Shown piece after piece: positions 53,020 to 63,100 of a stretch of 64,000 bases of DNA; within the stretch, counting starts at the first letter, position 1, and each line of letters opens with the position of its first letter. The notes under the pieces are model-generated. The model saw nothing but the letters and a program-made list of their open reading frames with translations, was not told the DNA's origin and did no database searches. The stretch covers positions 8,958-72,957 of the forward strand of contig CABIWW010000013.1 of NCBI GenBank assembly GCA_902362435.1, written 5' to 3'. This stretch comes from Eubacteriaceae bacterium (GTDB lineage: Bacteria > Bacillota > Clostridia > Peptostreptococcales > Anaerovoracaceae). A program made the translations under genes and the position numbers.

Positions 53020-55301
53020 TGAACATAATAGAAAAAATATCACGTCTCGACGAGAAGCAGCGCGAGACACTGCTCGCCAGGATAAAGGCGGACGGCGAGA
53101 AGTACGGAGTCTACCCGCTGATGCCCGATCAGAAGACATTTCTGATGCGGCTCGCGGCAGGCAAGCCGGCTGTAGGCGAGCTCAACCTCAAGTTCATCGT
53201 CAAGATGGACGGCATCACGAGAGAGCGCGTCGAAGAGATCATAGATCAGCTGCTTTACATGCATGACGTGTTCAGATACAGATTCGTGAAAATAAACGGC
53301 GAGGATTTCCAGTACTTCGACAGAGAATCCGGACCGTACATACAGGACGTGGACGAAAGCACCATCGACAGCTTTTTCCACTATGGATTCGATTTTGTCA
53401 GAGGAGATACCGGAGTGCGGTTCGGCATCATGAAAAACTCAGAGCAGAGCTTCAGCCTGCTGATATTCATGCACCACATCATCGCGGACGGATTCTCGAT
53501 AGGCGTAGTGTGCAAGGACATCGTCAGGATACTGAACGGCACGGCGCAGAAGAGCGAGTACCAGTACGGCAGCTTCGCATGCGACATGAACCGTCCGGAG
53601 ATGCAGGAGCGCAGGAGACAGGACATAGAATACTGGTGCGAAAAGCTTCGCGGCACAGACAAATTCCTGGATATGCCGACGGACTACAGCAGATCGTGCG
53701 ACAGGGAAGATGTGGAGGGAACATACGGATTCACCATCGGCGAGGAAGGATACAGGAAGATCAGCGACAAGGCAAAGCAGTTGAAATGCAATATGTACAA
53801 CGTGCTTTCATCGGTGTTTTCCATCGTGATGACGGGAATGTCATCCAGGAAAGACATGGTCATGGCTATGACCTCGTTCAACAGGAGCGACGAGAAGATC
53901 AGCGGCCTGGTCGGTGATTTTGCGGCATTCCTCCCGCTCGTCTACCATCGCAGAGACGAAATCAGCATAGACGGGTACATCGTGGAAAACGCGCAGCAGA
54001 TGCAGGAGGATCTCGGGCACGGAGTGTTCATACCGATGGATATCCAGAGCAGATATCCGTACGAATACCTGCAGAACGTGTTCCCGCTCTATCAGGTGAT
54101 GTTCGCGTTCCACAGCAGCAGCATGCACGGCGGCATGGCGCATGAGGTCGGCGGCGTGAAGCTTTCCATAGAGGACTACAACATCAGAGACATCGGCAGG
54201 ATCCTGATGGATCTGATCGTGAGAGCCGACGATACAGGCAGCGGTCTCAACGTGTACATATCGTACAATTCCAAGATCTTCGCGCCGGAAACGATCAGAA
54301 ATATCGCGGACATTTACGCGGAAGCGCTGGAAAGAGCGGTGAGCGGCAGCGATATGAAGATCGGCGAACTCACGCTTTCGGGCCGCAGCGTCGGACACGT
54401 GAGCGGAGAGATCCCGGAAGGTCTGAGACCTGCGGAGACGGATATCGCAGAAAGCGGCAGGCTGCATACGGACGGAGCCGATATATGTCTCGTCGACAGC
54501 TTCGGCAGACCGGTACCGGCAGGCTTTTACGGCAGAGTGATCGTCGATGAAAACGGTGCGTGGTATGAGACCGGAAAGACCGGATACATAAATAGCGAAA
54601 ACAGCCTCGTCATCAGTGAGAGCCGGACTTATTTAATGAAAAAGGGCGGCAGGGTATACGATCTGGACGAGCTGCGAGAGATGCTGTCCGGGCAGTATCC
54701 GGATGCGGACGTCAGCCTTTCGGCGTACGGCGGCAGGCTCGTTCTCATGTATGATGGCGCAAAAGCTGCAGGTGACGGTATGCGTGCTCTCATGGAGGAT
54801 GCGGACATCGTGATGGATACGGAGCGCATGCGCCAGAAGAACACGATAGATTTCGTGTCAGCCGCGGCGAAAGCCATGGATGAGCTGGAAGCGACGGGCT
54901 GCAGCGTGCGGTTCGAGCAGAGAGAATACAATTCGGGCGACATCATCATCAGCGGGACCGGTGCGGATGAAGCGGCGATCAGAGATATCGCAGAGTACAG
55001 CGGCACGGAAAAGCTGGGATTCCGCATCGAAGCAGGCAGCGGACGCGACTGTGCGCTTTACATAACGAAAGAAGTCAGCGAGCGTGCGTCAGAAATAAAC
55101 GATATGTGGATCGACATCACGCAGAACAGCAGCTGCGGGTGCTTCGAGGACTTTTACGAGAGCGGAGGGCTGAAGATATACGACATGATGCTCGCGCTCA
55201 ACAGCAGATACGGACTGCATCTGAAGATCTTCGATATGTTCCGCATGGGTACGCCTGCTGAGATAGCGGACTTTATAGATCAGACTGAAGGTATTTTATA
55301 A
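53019..55301 (+). CDS. NRPS condensation protein with vestigial adenylation and carrier parts
   Basis: A 760-residue protein. Residues about 10-450 form a condensation domain with intact HHIIADG (His152, His153, Asp157). Residues about 480-640 look like only the C-terminal subdomain of an adenylation domain (GRPVPAGFYGRVIVDENGAWYETGKTGYI, interrupted by losses, then YDLDELREML); the substrate core with motifs A1-A5 is missing. The last 75 residues align to a carrier domain, but the site reads ESGGLKIYD, so the two residues that include the phosphopantetheine Ser are gone (Gly716-Gly717-Leu718). The start ATG shares one base with the previous stop. It probably joins upstream and downstream chains using carriers in trans. 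Confidence 0.88.
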   Translation: MNIIEKISRLDEKQRETLLARIKADGEKYGVYPLMPDQKTFLMRLAAGKPAVGELNLKFIVKMDGITRERVEEIIDQLLYMHDVFRYRFVKINGEDFQYFDRESGPYIQDVDESTIDSFFHYGFDFVRGDTGVRFGIMKNSEQSFSLLIFMHHIIADGFSIGVVCKDIVRILNGTAQKSEYQYGSFACDMNRPEMQERRRQDIEYWCEKLRGTDKFLDMPTDYSRSCDREDVEGTYGFTIGEEGYRKISDKAKQLKCNMYNVLSSVFSIVMTGMSSRKDMVMAMTSFNRSDEKISGLVGDFAAFLPLVYHRRDEISIDGYIVENAQQMQEDLGHGVFIPMDIQSRYPYEYLQNVFPLYQVMFAFHSSSMHGGMAHEVGGVKLSIEDYNIRDIGRILMDLIVRADDTGSGLNVYISYNSKIFAPETIRNIADIYAEALERAVSGSDMKIGELTLSGRSVGHVSGEIPEGLRPAETDIAESGRLHTDGADICLVDSFGRPVPAGFYGRVIVDENGAWYETGKTGYINSENSLVISESRTYLMKKGGRVYDLDELREMLSGQYPDADVSLSAYGGRLVLMYDGAKAAGDGMRALMEDADIVMDTERMRQKNTIDFVSAAAKAMDELEATGCSVRFEQREYNSGDIIISGTGADEAAIRDIAEYSGTEKLGFRIEAGSGRDCALYITKEVSERASEINDMWIDITQNSSCGCFEDFYESGGLKIYDMMLALNSRYGLHLKIFDMFRMGTPAEIADFIDQTEGIL

Positions 55302-55354
55302 ACAGATATATCGACCGACCGGCGAGACGACAGGCCGGCAGGAAGGAGATAAAC

Positions 55355-56386
55355 ATGGATTCAGAAATATTAGTGACGCTGTACGATCAGCTTTACGCGC
55401 TGTCTGACGACGAGGGCTTCGAGCTGAACCACATCGGATGGAACAGCTCTTTTGACGGCAGCGCATATACTACAGAACAGATGTCCGAGTGGAGAGACGA
55501 GACGGCGGACAACGTCAGACTGTTCGATCACGGCAGGATACTGGAAGTGGCGTGCGGCACGGGAATGATATATTTCCCGCTGTCAGAGGACGCGGACTTC
55601 TATTACGGAGTCGATCTTTCTGCCGAGGGCATAAAATTCATAGAAAACCATCTTTCGGAAAAGCAGAAGGCGATGAGCAGATTCGGGGTGATGGAGGCGA
55701 AGGACGTAGATTCCATAGAATACGATGATTTCGACATCGGCTTCATAAACTCCGCGACTCAGTACATGGGACCTGCGGAGATGTTCGCGGATTATGTGAA
55801 CAGGCTGATAAGCAGAGTGAGACACGGCGGAAAGGTATACCTCGGAGACATCAAGTCAGCAGCGCTGCAGGAGATGTTCTACAGGACGATAGAGCTGTGG
55901 GGCGGACCGGTGGACGACCTCGGGGAAAAGATAAAGACGAGAGAGAAGAAAGACTTCGAGTTTTACATCCCGAAAAAGTTCTTTGAAGATCTGGCTGCAG
56001 CGAATCCGAGGATAAAGCACATCGAATTCATGATGAAAAAGGGAAAAGCCGAAACGGAGATGAACCTTTACAGATACGGCGTGATGATATTCCTGGACGA
56101 ATACGAAGCACCTGAGTACAGGAAGCTTGAGATGAGCAGCGGTGATCTTGCAGATTTCGCGAAGCTGCTCGAGGAGAACAGCGATGCCGACTGCCTCGAG
56201 ATAACAGGATTCACGAGCAGGCTGCACGGAGAGCTGAAGGAAAGGCTCTTTGGAGAAAAGTGCCCTGAAGAAGCAGTCTTCATCAAAGACGTGTGCGGCA
56301 TGGCTGAGGAGCGCGGATACAGGACAGTGGCGTCTCCGGCAGAGAACGAATGCTGTGAGCGTTTCAGCATCAGAGCATGGAGGTAG
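55355..56386 (+). CDS. SAM-dependent methyltransferase, NRPS N-MT-like
   Basis: A 343-residue enzyme with an NRPS-type methyltransferase front: NSSFDGSAYTTEQMSEW (about 30-46), then the SAM motif ILEVACGTG (about 63), DLSAEG and INSATQYM. This resembles the methyltransferase domains normally inserted in adenylation domains, here as a separate protein. GGAGG precedes the ATG. It probably methylates an amino group (or O/C site) of a carrier-bound residue in trans. The C-terminal 100 residues (about 240-343) resemble the linker that rejoins the A domain in embedded forms, suggesting it was cut out of an NRPS. Confidence 0.85.
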   Translation: MDSEILVTLYDQLYALSDDEGFELNHIGWNSSFDGSAYTTEQMSEWRDETADNVRLFDHGRILEVACGTGMIYFPLSEDADFYYGVDLSAEGIKFIENHLSEKQKAMSRFGVMEAKDVDSIEYDDFDIGFINSATQYMGPAEMFADYVNRLISRVRHGGKVYLGDIKSAALQEMFYRTIELWGGPVDDLGEKIKTREKKDFEFYIPKKFFEDLAAANPRIKHIEFMMKKGKAETEMNLYRYGVMIFLDEYEAPEYRKLEMSSGDLADFAKLLEENSDADCLEITGFTSRLHGELKERLFGEKCPEEAVFIKDVCGMAEERGYRTVASPAENECCERFSIRAWR

Positions 56387-56390
56387 CGCG

Positions 56391-57134
56391 ATGGAGATCA
56401 GCACACCATATATCAGCTGCTGCCGCGGCATCACGGAGGACGGATACAAGCTCGTGTGCATACCTCACGCCGGAGGCAGCGCGAGTGCGTTTTCCAGATG
56501 GCAGAAAAGTGCGGGAGAGGATCTCGAGATCTTGCCCGTGCAGCTGCCGGGCAGGGAGGAACGCATCTGCGAGGATCTGATGACTGATTTTCCGAAAGCC
56601 GTGAGAGAGATAGCCGATGCGGTCGAGCCATATCTGAAAGACGGCAGGTTCTCGCTGTTCGGGCACAGTCTGGGCGGCACGCTGGCATTCGAGCTGTCCA
56701 AGGAGCTGGAGCGGAGAGGGCGGCACGCGCAGACTGTATTCATCGCTTCGACGGACATCGAGGCCGACAGAGTCATAGTCAGATCGGAGGATCTGGACGA
56801 CGATGCGTTTTTCGCACGCGTCAGGGACTACGGAGCGATAGATGAAAACAGCGAGATACTGCAGTATCCCGAGTTCATGGAGATATTTTTCAAGATGCTC
56901 AGGGCGGATTTCACGCTGAGCGAGAACTACGAATACGACGGCATCAGGACGGGCGCTGCGATCGCGGCGCTGTGCGGCACGGAGGATCCCATGGAGACGA
57001 TAGAAAGCATGCATTCGTGGGAAAACTGCACCGAGTCGGGAGCCTGCTTCAGAGAGTTCGAAGGCGGGCATTTTTTCATAGAAGACAATATAGATGAAGT
57101 TATCGGATATATCAGAGAGCATATATCCCTTTGA
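56391..57134 (+). CDS. Type II thioesterase
   Basis: A 247-residue alpha/beta hydrolase of the GrsT/SrfD editing class. N-terminal VCIPHAGGSAS, nucleophile GHSLGG (Ser about 88), Asp in CGTEDPM and His in EGGHFFI complete the triad. It removes wrong or stalled acyl groups from carrier domains of the assembly line. The ATG at 56391 lies 4 nt after the methyltransferase stop with GGAGG just upstream; a longer frame that reads back into that gene is rejected. As no TE domain is seen in the window, product release must be encoded downstream or use another chemistry. Confidence 0.94.
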   Translation: MEISTPYISCCRGITEDGYKLVCIPHAGGSASAFSRWQKSAGEDLEILPVQLPGREERICEDLMTDFPKAVREIADAVEPYLKDGRFSLFGHSLGGTLAFELSKELERRGRHAQTVFIASTDIEADRVIVRSEDLDDDAFFARVRDYGAIDENSEILQYPEFMEIFFKMLRADFTLSENYEYDGIRTGAAIAALCGTEDPMETIESMHSWENCTESGACFREFEGGHFFIEDNIDEVIGYIREHISL

Positions 57135-57151
57135 CATAGAAAGGGTTGGTT

Positions 57152-60100
57152 ATGAACGAAAAGTTGATCGAGTGGAACGATACGGATATTGAGATCGGGT
57201 ACAAGGGCAGTCTCGATGTGCTGCTGCATGAGCGTTTCACGGAAAACGCAGAGTGCGTGGCGGCGAAGGATCAGAGCGGAGTGTTCACATATGCGCAGCT
57301 CGAGGCTGCGTCCAACGCGGTGAGCGATATCGTGAGAGCCGCAGAGGACCAGAACGTGTGCGTCCTGGTCGGAAACAGGGCGGAGCGTCTGGCATACGTG
57401 ACAGGAATAATAAAGGCGGGCAGGACTTACGTGCCGCTGGGTATGAACACTCCGGTGAAGAGAAACATGGAGATCGTATCCAATGTAAAGCCGGGCTTCA
57501 TACTCACCGATGAGGAGAACAGAGCTGACGCGGAGCTGATCGCATCGAAGTGCGGTGTGCCGGCAGACAAGGTGCTCATACGGACGATGAGCGAGCTGGA
57601 AAAGGCAGACTGCGGCTTTACACCGTCAGGAAGAACTGATGACAGCATCGCCTACATCATACACACGTCCGGCTCGAACGGAAAGCCGAAAGGCGTACTT
57701 TCACCCGATCTGGGACTGCGAAATCTGTGCTGGTGCTGCAGACTGTACTTTGACATAACTCCGGATGACAGCACGTGCGCCGTGCACAACTGCAGCTTCG
57801 ATGCTTCGATCATAGATATGTTCCCGTTCATGATGGCAGGCGCGAAGATACATTTCATCCCGGACGAGATGAAGGCGGACATCTTTACGTTGAACGGATA
57901 CATGATCGAAAACGGCATAACCATACAGGAGCTGCCGACTACGCTGTATCATCATTTCATCGATCTTGAGAACCCCGTGCTGCACACGCTGATCGCAGGC
58001 GGGGAGAAGATGCTCAAATACAGAAAGAAATCATATCAGATATTCAATGCGTACGGCCCGAGCGAGGCGTCCGTGTATTCGACGATCATAAAGCTCGACG
58101 GCGAGTACGACGACATACCGATCGGAAGGCCGATATACAACACGAAGGTGCTGATCCTCAGGGAAGACGGCACGATCGCGGACATCGGCGAGGAAGGCGA
58201 GATCTGCGTGACGGGCGTGCATCTGGCGAAGGGATATCTCAACGAGCCGGAGCAGCAGGCGAAGGCGTTCGTTCCGTCAGTGCTCGATCCGGACAAGATC
58301 ATGTACAAGACGGGAGACGTCGGCATGTGGACAGAGGAAGGTTATATCCTGTGCTCGGGAAGAAAGGATTTTCAGATCAAGCACAGAGGCTTCAGGATAG
58401 AGCTTGACGAGATAAGGCATCATCTGATGGAAATGCCGGAGATCGCGGACTGCGCGGTGCTTTACCACAAGAGGGAGACCGGCGGATACATCGCATGCTT
58501 TTACGTACCGGCGGACGGCGGAGAGATAGGCAGAGAACGCCTGAGATCGTACAGCCTGGAGTTCCTGCCTGAGTACATGGTGCCGGGCAAGTGGCTGTGT
58601 GTCAGCGAGATACCGGTGACTGCGAACCATAAGATCGACAGGAGAGCGCTGGAGGTCATGCTCGACAAGGAAAGAAGCAGCGCGCCGGCAGGTGCAGGGG
58701 CTGGTGAGAACGTCACGGCAGGAGCCGCAGGCGGCGAAGCGGGCGGTGCCGCTGGCGCCGGAAACGGTGGGAACAGCGGAAGCACTGCGGGCAGCATCGA
58801 AAGCAAAGTCAGGAGCATCTGGGCGGAAGTGCTTGATGTGGATCCCGATTTCGGAACTGACGAGACGTTCAACGGGCTCGGCGGTCATTCGATAATGAGC
58901 CTTGTGATGCTAAAGAAGATAAAAGAAGAATTCGGAGTGAACATCTCGTTCATAGACTTCCAGAAGAAGAACAGCTTCGGTGATCTGCTTGCGATGATAA
59001 GAGCAGAAGCGGGACCGGCTGCACAGGCGGCAGGAAACGGCAGAGAAGCAGGAGGTGCCGGCGGTGCAGGAAACGGTGGAAATGCTGCGGGCAGCATCGA
59101 AAGCAAAGTCAGGAGCATCTGGGCGGAAGTGCTCGACGTGGATCCTGATTTCGGAGCTGACGAGACATTCAACGAGCTCGGCGGCCACTCGATAATGAGC
59201 CTTGTGATGCTGAAGAAGATAAAAGAAGAATTCGGAGTGAACATCTCGTTCATAGACTTCCAGAAGAAGAACAGCTTCGGCGACCTGCTCGCGATGATAA
59301 GAGCAGAAGTGGAGCCGGCGGAGACGTGCAGCTTTGCAAGCGACAGAGAGCACAGATTCGACGACTTCCCGCTCACAGGCATGCAGCAGGCATATTACTT
59401 CGGACGTATGGACAACATGCACCTCGGTACGACGCCTACGCACCTTTACATAGAAGTAGACATCAAGGACTTCGACAAGGCGAAATTCGTGAGAGTCCTC
59501 AACAGGATCACAGAAGCCCACGATGCGCTCAGACTCAGAGTTTCCGACGAGGGAACACAGAGGATCGTGCCGCAGCAGATCATAACGGAAGACATGATAA
59601 CGTTCGCAGACGCTTCACAGCTCGACGAAGAAGGAAAGCAGCGCACGATCGTGGCTGCGAGAAAAGTGATAAACAGCATAGATATAGATTACACGGACAG
59701 CCCGCTGGCGAGAGTCACGGTGGTGCTGACCGGAGACGACAGCGCCAGAGTCGGACTGTACCTCGACGGCTTCGTGGCAGACGGCTGGAGCCAGGACATA
59801 CTGCTCCGCGATTTCGACGCGCTGTGGAAAGACGAAACGCAGCAGCTTGCGGAGGAGAAGTACCTGTTCAGAGACTACGTCAACTTCGTGAACAGTCTCA
59901 AGACGGGCGAGGCTTATGAAAAGGCCAGGGATTTCTGGATGGAAAGGCTGCCGGAGCTTCCGGGAGTGCCGGAGCTTCCGCTGAAAAAGGCGGCAGACGA
60001 CATCTGCGATCCGTCCATAAAGAACCTCGACAGATACATGGGGATGGACGAGTGGAACGCTTTCGAGAAGAAGTGCAAAGTGCACGGTATCACGACGTCG

Positions 60101-63100
60101 AACGCTATGATGACGGTGTTCGGCAGGGTGCTCGCGAGATGGAGCAGACAGAACCGATTCGTGATAAACATCCCGATGATAAAGAGATTCTTCGAACAGG
60201 CGGATTTTGAGGACACATTCGGCATCTGCACGGACTTCATCATATTCGACATGAAGTACGACCGCACGCTCGGATTCGGGCAGGAGGCGCACAGGAACCA
60301 GGAACACATGGAGCAGTTGATCGGCAACAGCCTGTTCAGCGGCATGGATGTGATCCGCGAGATGTCGAAGCAGAGAGGGACGCTGGGCAACGCTACACCT
60401 GTGGTGTTCACGAGCCTTGTGGACGTGCCGGAGCACAGCTACGAATACGTGAAAAAGGTATTTTTCCAGACTCATACGAGTCAGGTGTGGATAGACGCCA
60501 TCGTGCTGAAAAGCGGCGGCAGGATCCAGTTCAGCTGGGACTATGTGGCTGATCTTTTCGAGGATCACACTGTGAACGCCATGATAGACACGCTCGTATC
60601 CGAGATACGCAGGCTGGCGCTCCACGATGACGCGTGGGATAACACGGCGATCGAGCCTGTCAGCGCTTTCCCTGTCGATCTGGATTCGGCTGCAGGACCT
60701 GTGACGGAAGTGGAGTACAGACCGCTGGCGGAGATGCTGCTCGACAGCTTTGCTGCACACGGGGAAAATGTCGCAGTGATATCGTGCGGCAGAGAATACA
60801 CTTATAACGAGCTGCTCGGCAGATCGTACGAGATCGCGGCGAAGCTGCAGGAGTTCGGCCTCAGACAGGGCGGCAGAGCGGTGATCCTGATGGACAAGTG
60901 CTTCGATCAGGTCGCATCCGTGATAGGAACGGTGCTCTGCGGAGCGGCATACGTGCCTCTCGATACACAGAACACGTCGTCGAGGATCGCGTACTGCTTC
61001 GAGCAGACTGAGGCGGCTGCGATACTGACTGACCACCAGATGCTTGCGACATATCCTGAGATAAAGGATACGTGTATCGTAGTGGATACCGGCGAAATGA
61101 CGCCGGGTGAAGTGCCGGGCAAAAATGGATTCGTGAGACCTGAATACAGCCTGGACGACCTTTACGGGATCATTTACACATCAGGCTCGACGGGTATGCC
61201 GAAAGGCGTTATGCTCCATCAGGCGGGACTGATAAACTGTATGGCTTTCACCAGGAAACTGCTGCATCTGACAGAGACTGACAGGATGATATCGCTCACG
61301 AACCTGTGCCACGATATGTCGATATACGATATATTCGGCATACTGGCGGAGGGCGCTGCTGTCGTGCTGCCTGACAAGGACAAGACGAAGGATCCGGACA
61401 ACTGGCTCAAAATAACCAGAGATCACAAGGTGACGCTCTGGAACTCAGTGCCGGCTATCACTGAAATGATGCTGACGGCGGCGGACTATTCCGGCGATGC
61501 CGACATAACATCGCTCAGAGTGATACTGATGGGCGGCGAAAAGCTGAAAAAGAGCATACCAACGAGACTCAGGAAACTGAATCCGGAGATAGAGATATAC
61601 AATGTAGGCGGACCTACCGAGGCGACGATCTGGTCGATATACCACAAATATCAGGAGGAAGACCAGAAGCGAGACAGGATCCCGCAGGGCAGAGGCGTGG
61701 ATAACGTGAAATACTTTGTGATGAACGACGATCTGCAGCTTTGCCCGTGCGACGTGCAGGGACTGATGTACACGGAGGGCATCAATGTCAGTCGTGGATA
61801 CCTGAAGGAAGAGGAAAAGACGAAGCAGGTGTTCATAACGAACCCGTACACGGGAAATCTGATGTACAATACGGGCGATCTCGGCAAATACCTTCCGAAC
61901 GGTGAGATAGATATCCTCGGCAGGAACGACGATCAGATCAAGATAAACGGCAAGCGTATCGAACTCGGCGAGATAGAGACATGCTGTCTGCGCGTCGATA
62001 AGGTGAGCTCGGCTGTCGCGGTGTATTCCGAGGAGGCCGGCATGATCGCGCTGTTCTACGCGGCAGGCGAGGGCTTTGACGAGAAAGCGCTCAGAGAAGA
62101 GCTGGAAAAGCAGCTGCCTGAATACATGCTGCCTGCAGTTTACACGCGGGTGAGCGAGATGCCGGTGACATCGAACGGCAAGATCGACAGGAAAAAGCTG
62201 GCTTCGCAGATCGACACCGAGGCGCTGATGGCAGAAAAGGCGACATCTGACAGACCGCTGAACCGCATCGAATCGGCGCTGATGGAGATATACAGAGACA
62301 ACCTGAACCGTTCGGATATCACAGCCGGCGACAATTTCTTCAGAGCCGGCGGAGATTCGCTCAAGGCGATAAAGCTGCTCCACGAGATCACCGAGAAAGT
62401 CGATCCGAACGTGCAGCTCACCGATATATTCAGGTTCCCGACCGTGGAAAAGCTCGCGGAGCATATAGGCGAGGGTGCGGAAGTCATCGTCGAGGCGAGA
62501 CACAATGAGATCAGCGACAGGATGGATCTTTCACTGATCCAGAAGGGCATGTGGTTCCAGGCAAAGGCTGCGCAGATGCAGCATTCGTCGGAGATATTCA
62601 TGCTGGCGGGAAGCTTCACGATCGACAGCGGCAGCTTCGATCACAGGCGCATGGAAACTGCGGTGAACAGGCTGATAAGCAGCAATCCGGAGCTCAGGAC
62701 GAGGATCTTCGAGGAAAACTACGAGCCGTATCTGAGATATGAAGAACCGTTTGAGTACGAGGTACAGCATGTGAAAACGGATGCGGGTATTGATGATGTC
62801 AGGGCAGAGCTCGAGGAAACGGTGAGAAAAGAGGCGTACAGCTTCGACAGCTTCCCGCTGTTCTCATTCCGCTCGGCGGAGACTGCCGACGGAAAGGCTG
62901 TAGTCGCGTTCGGCATACATCACATAATTTCCGACGCGCATTCGGTGAAGCTGCTGCTCGACGAGCTCGAGGGCTATTATACGGAAAGCGGCAGCGCGGC
63001 TGGAATGCCGGGAGAGTCGGGAGTGCCGGGCAAAGGCGCTGCAGCTGATGCGGCTGATGTGCCGGATGCGCCGGAAATGTCCGGAACGGATGAAGCGGTG

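Noticed and set aside
55161..55163. Serine of ESGG as a replacement phosphopantetheine site in the condensation protein
   Set aside because: It lies before the Gly pair, at the position normally held by Leu, and would be on the wrong side of the helix start.
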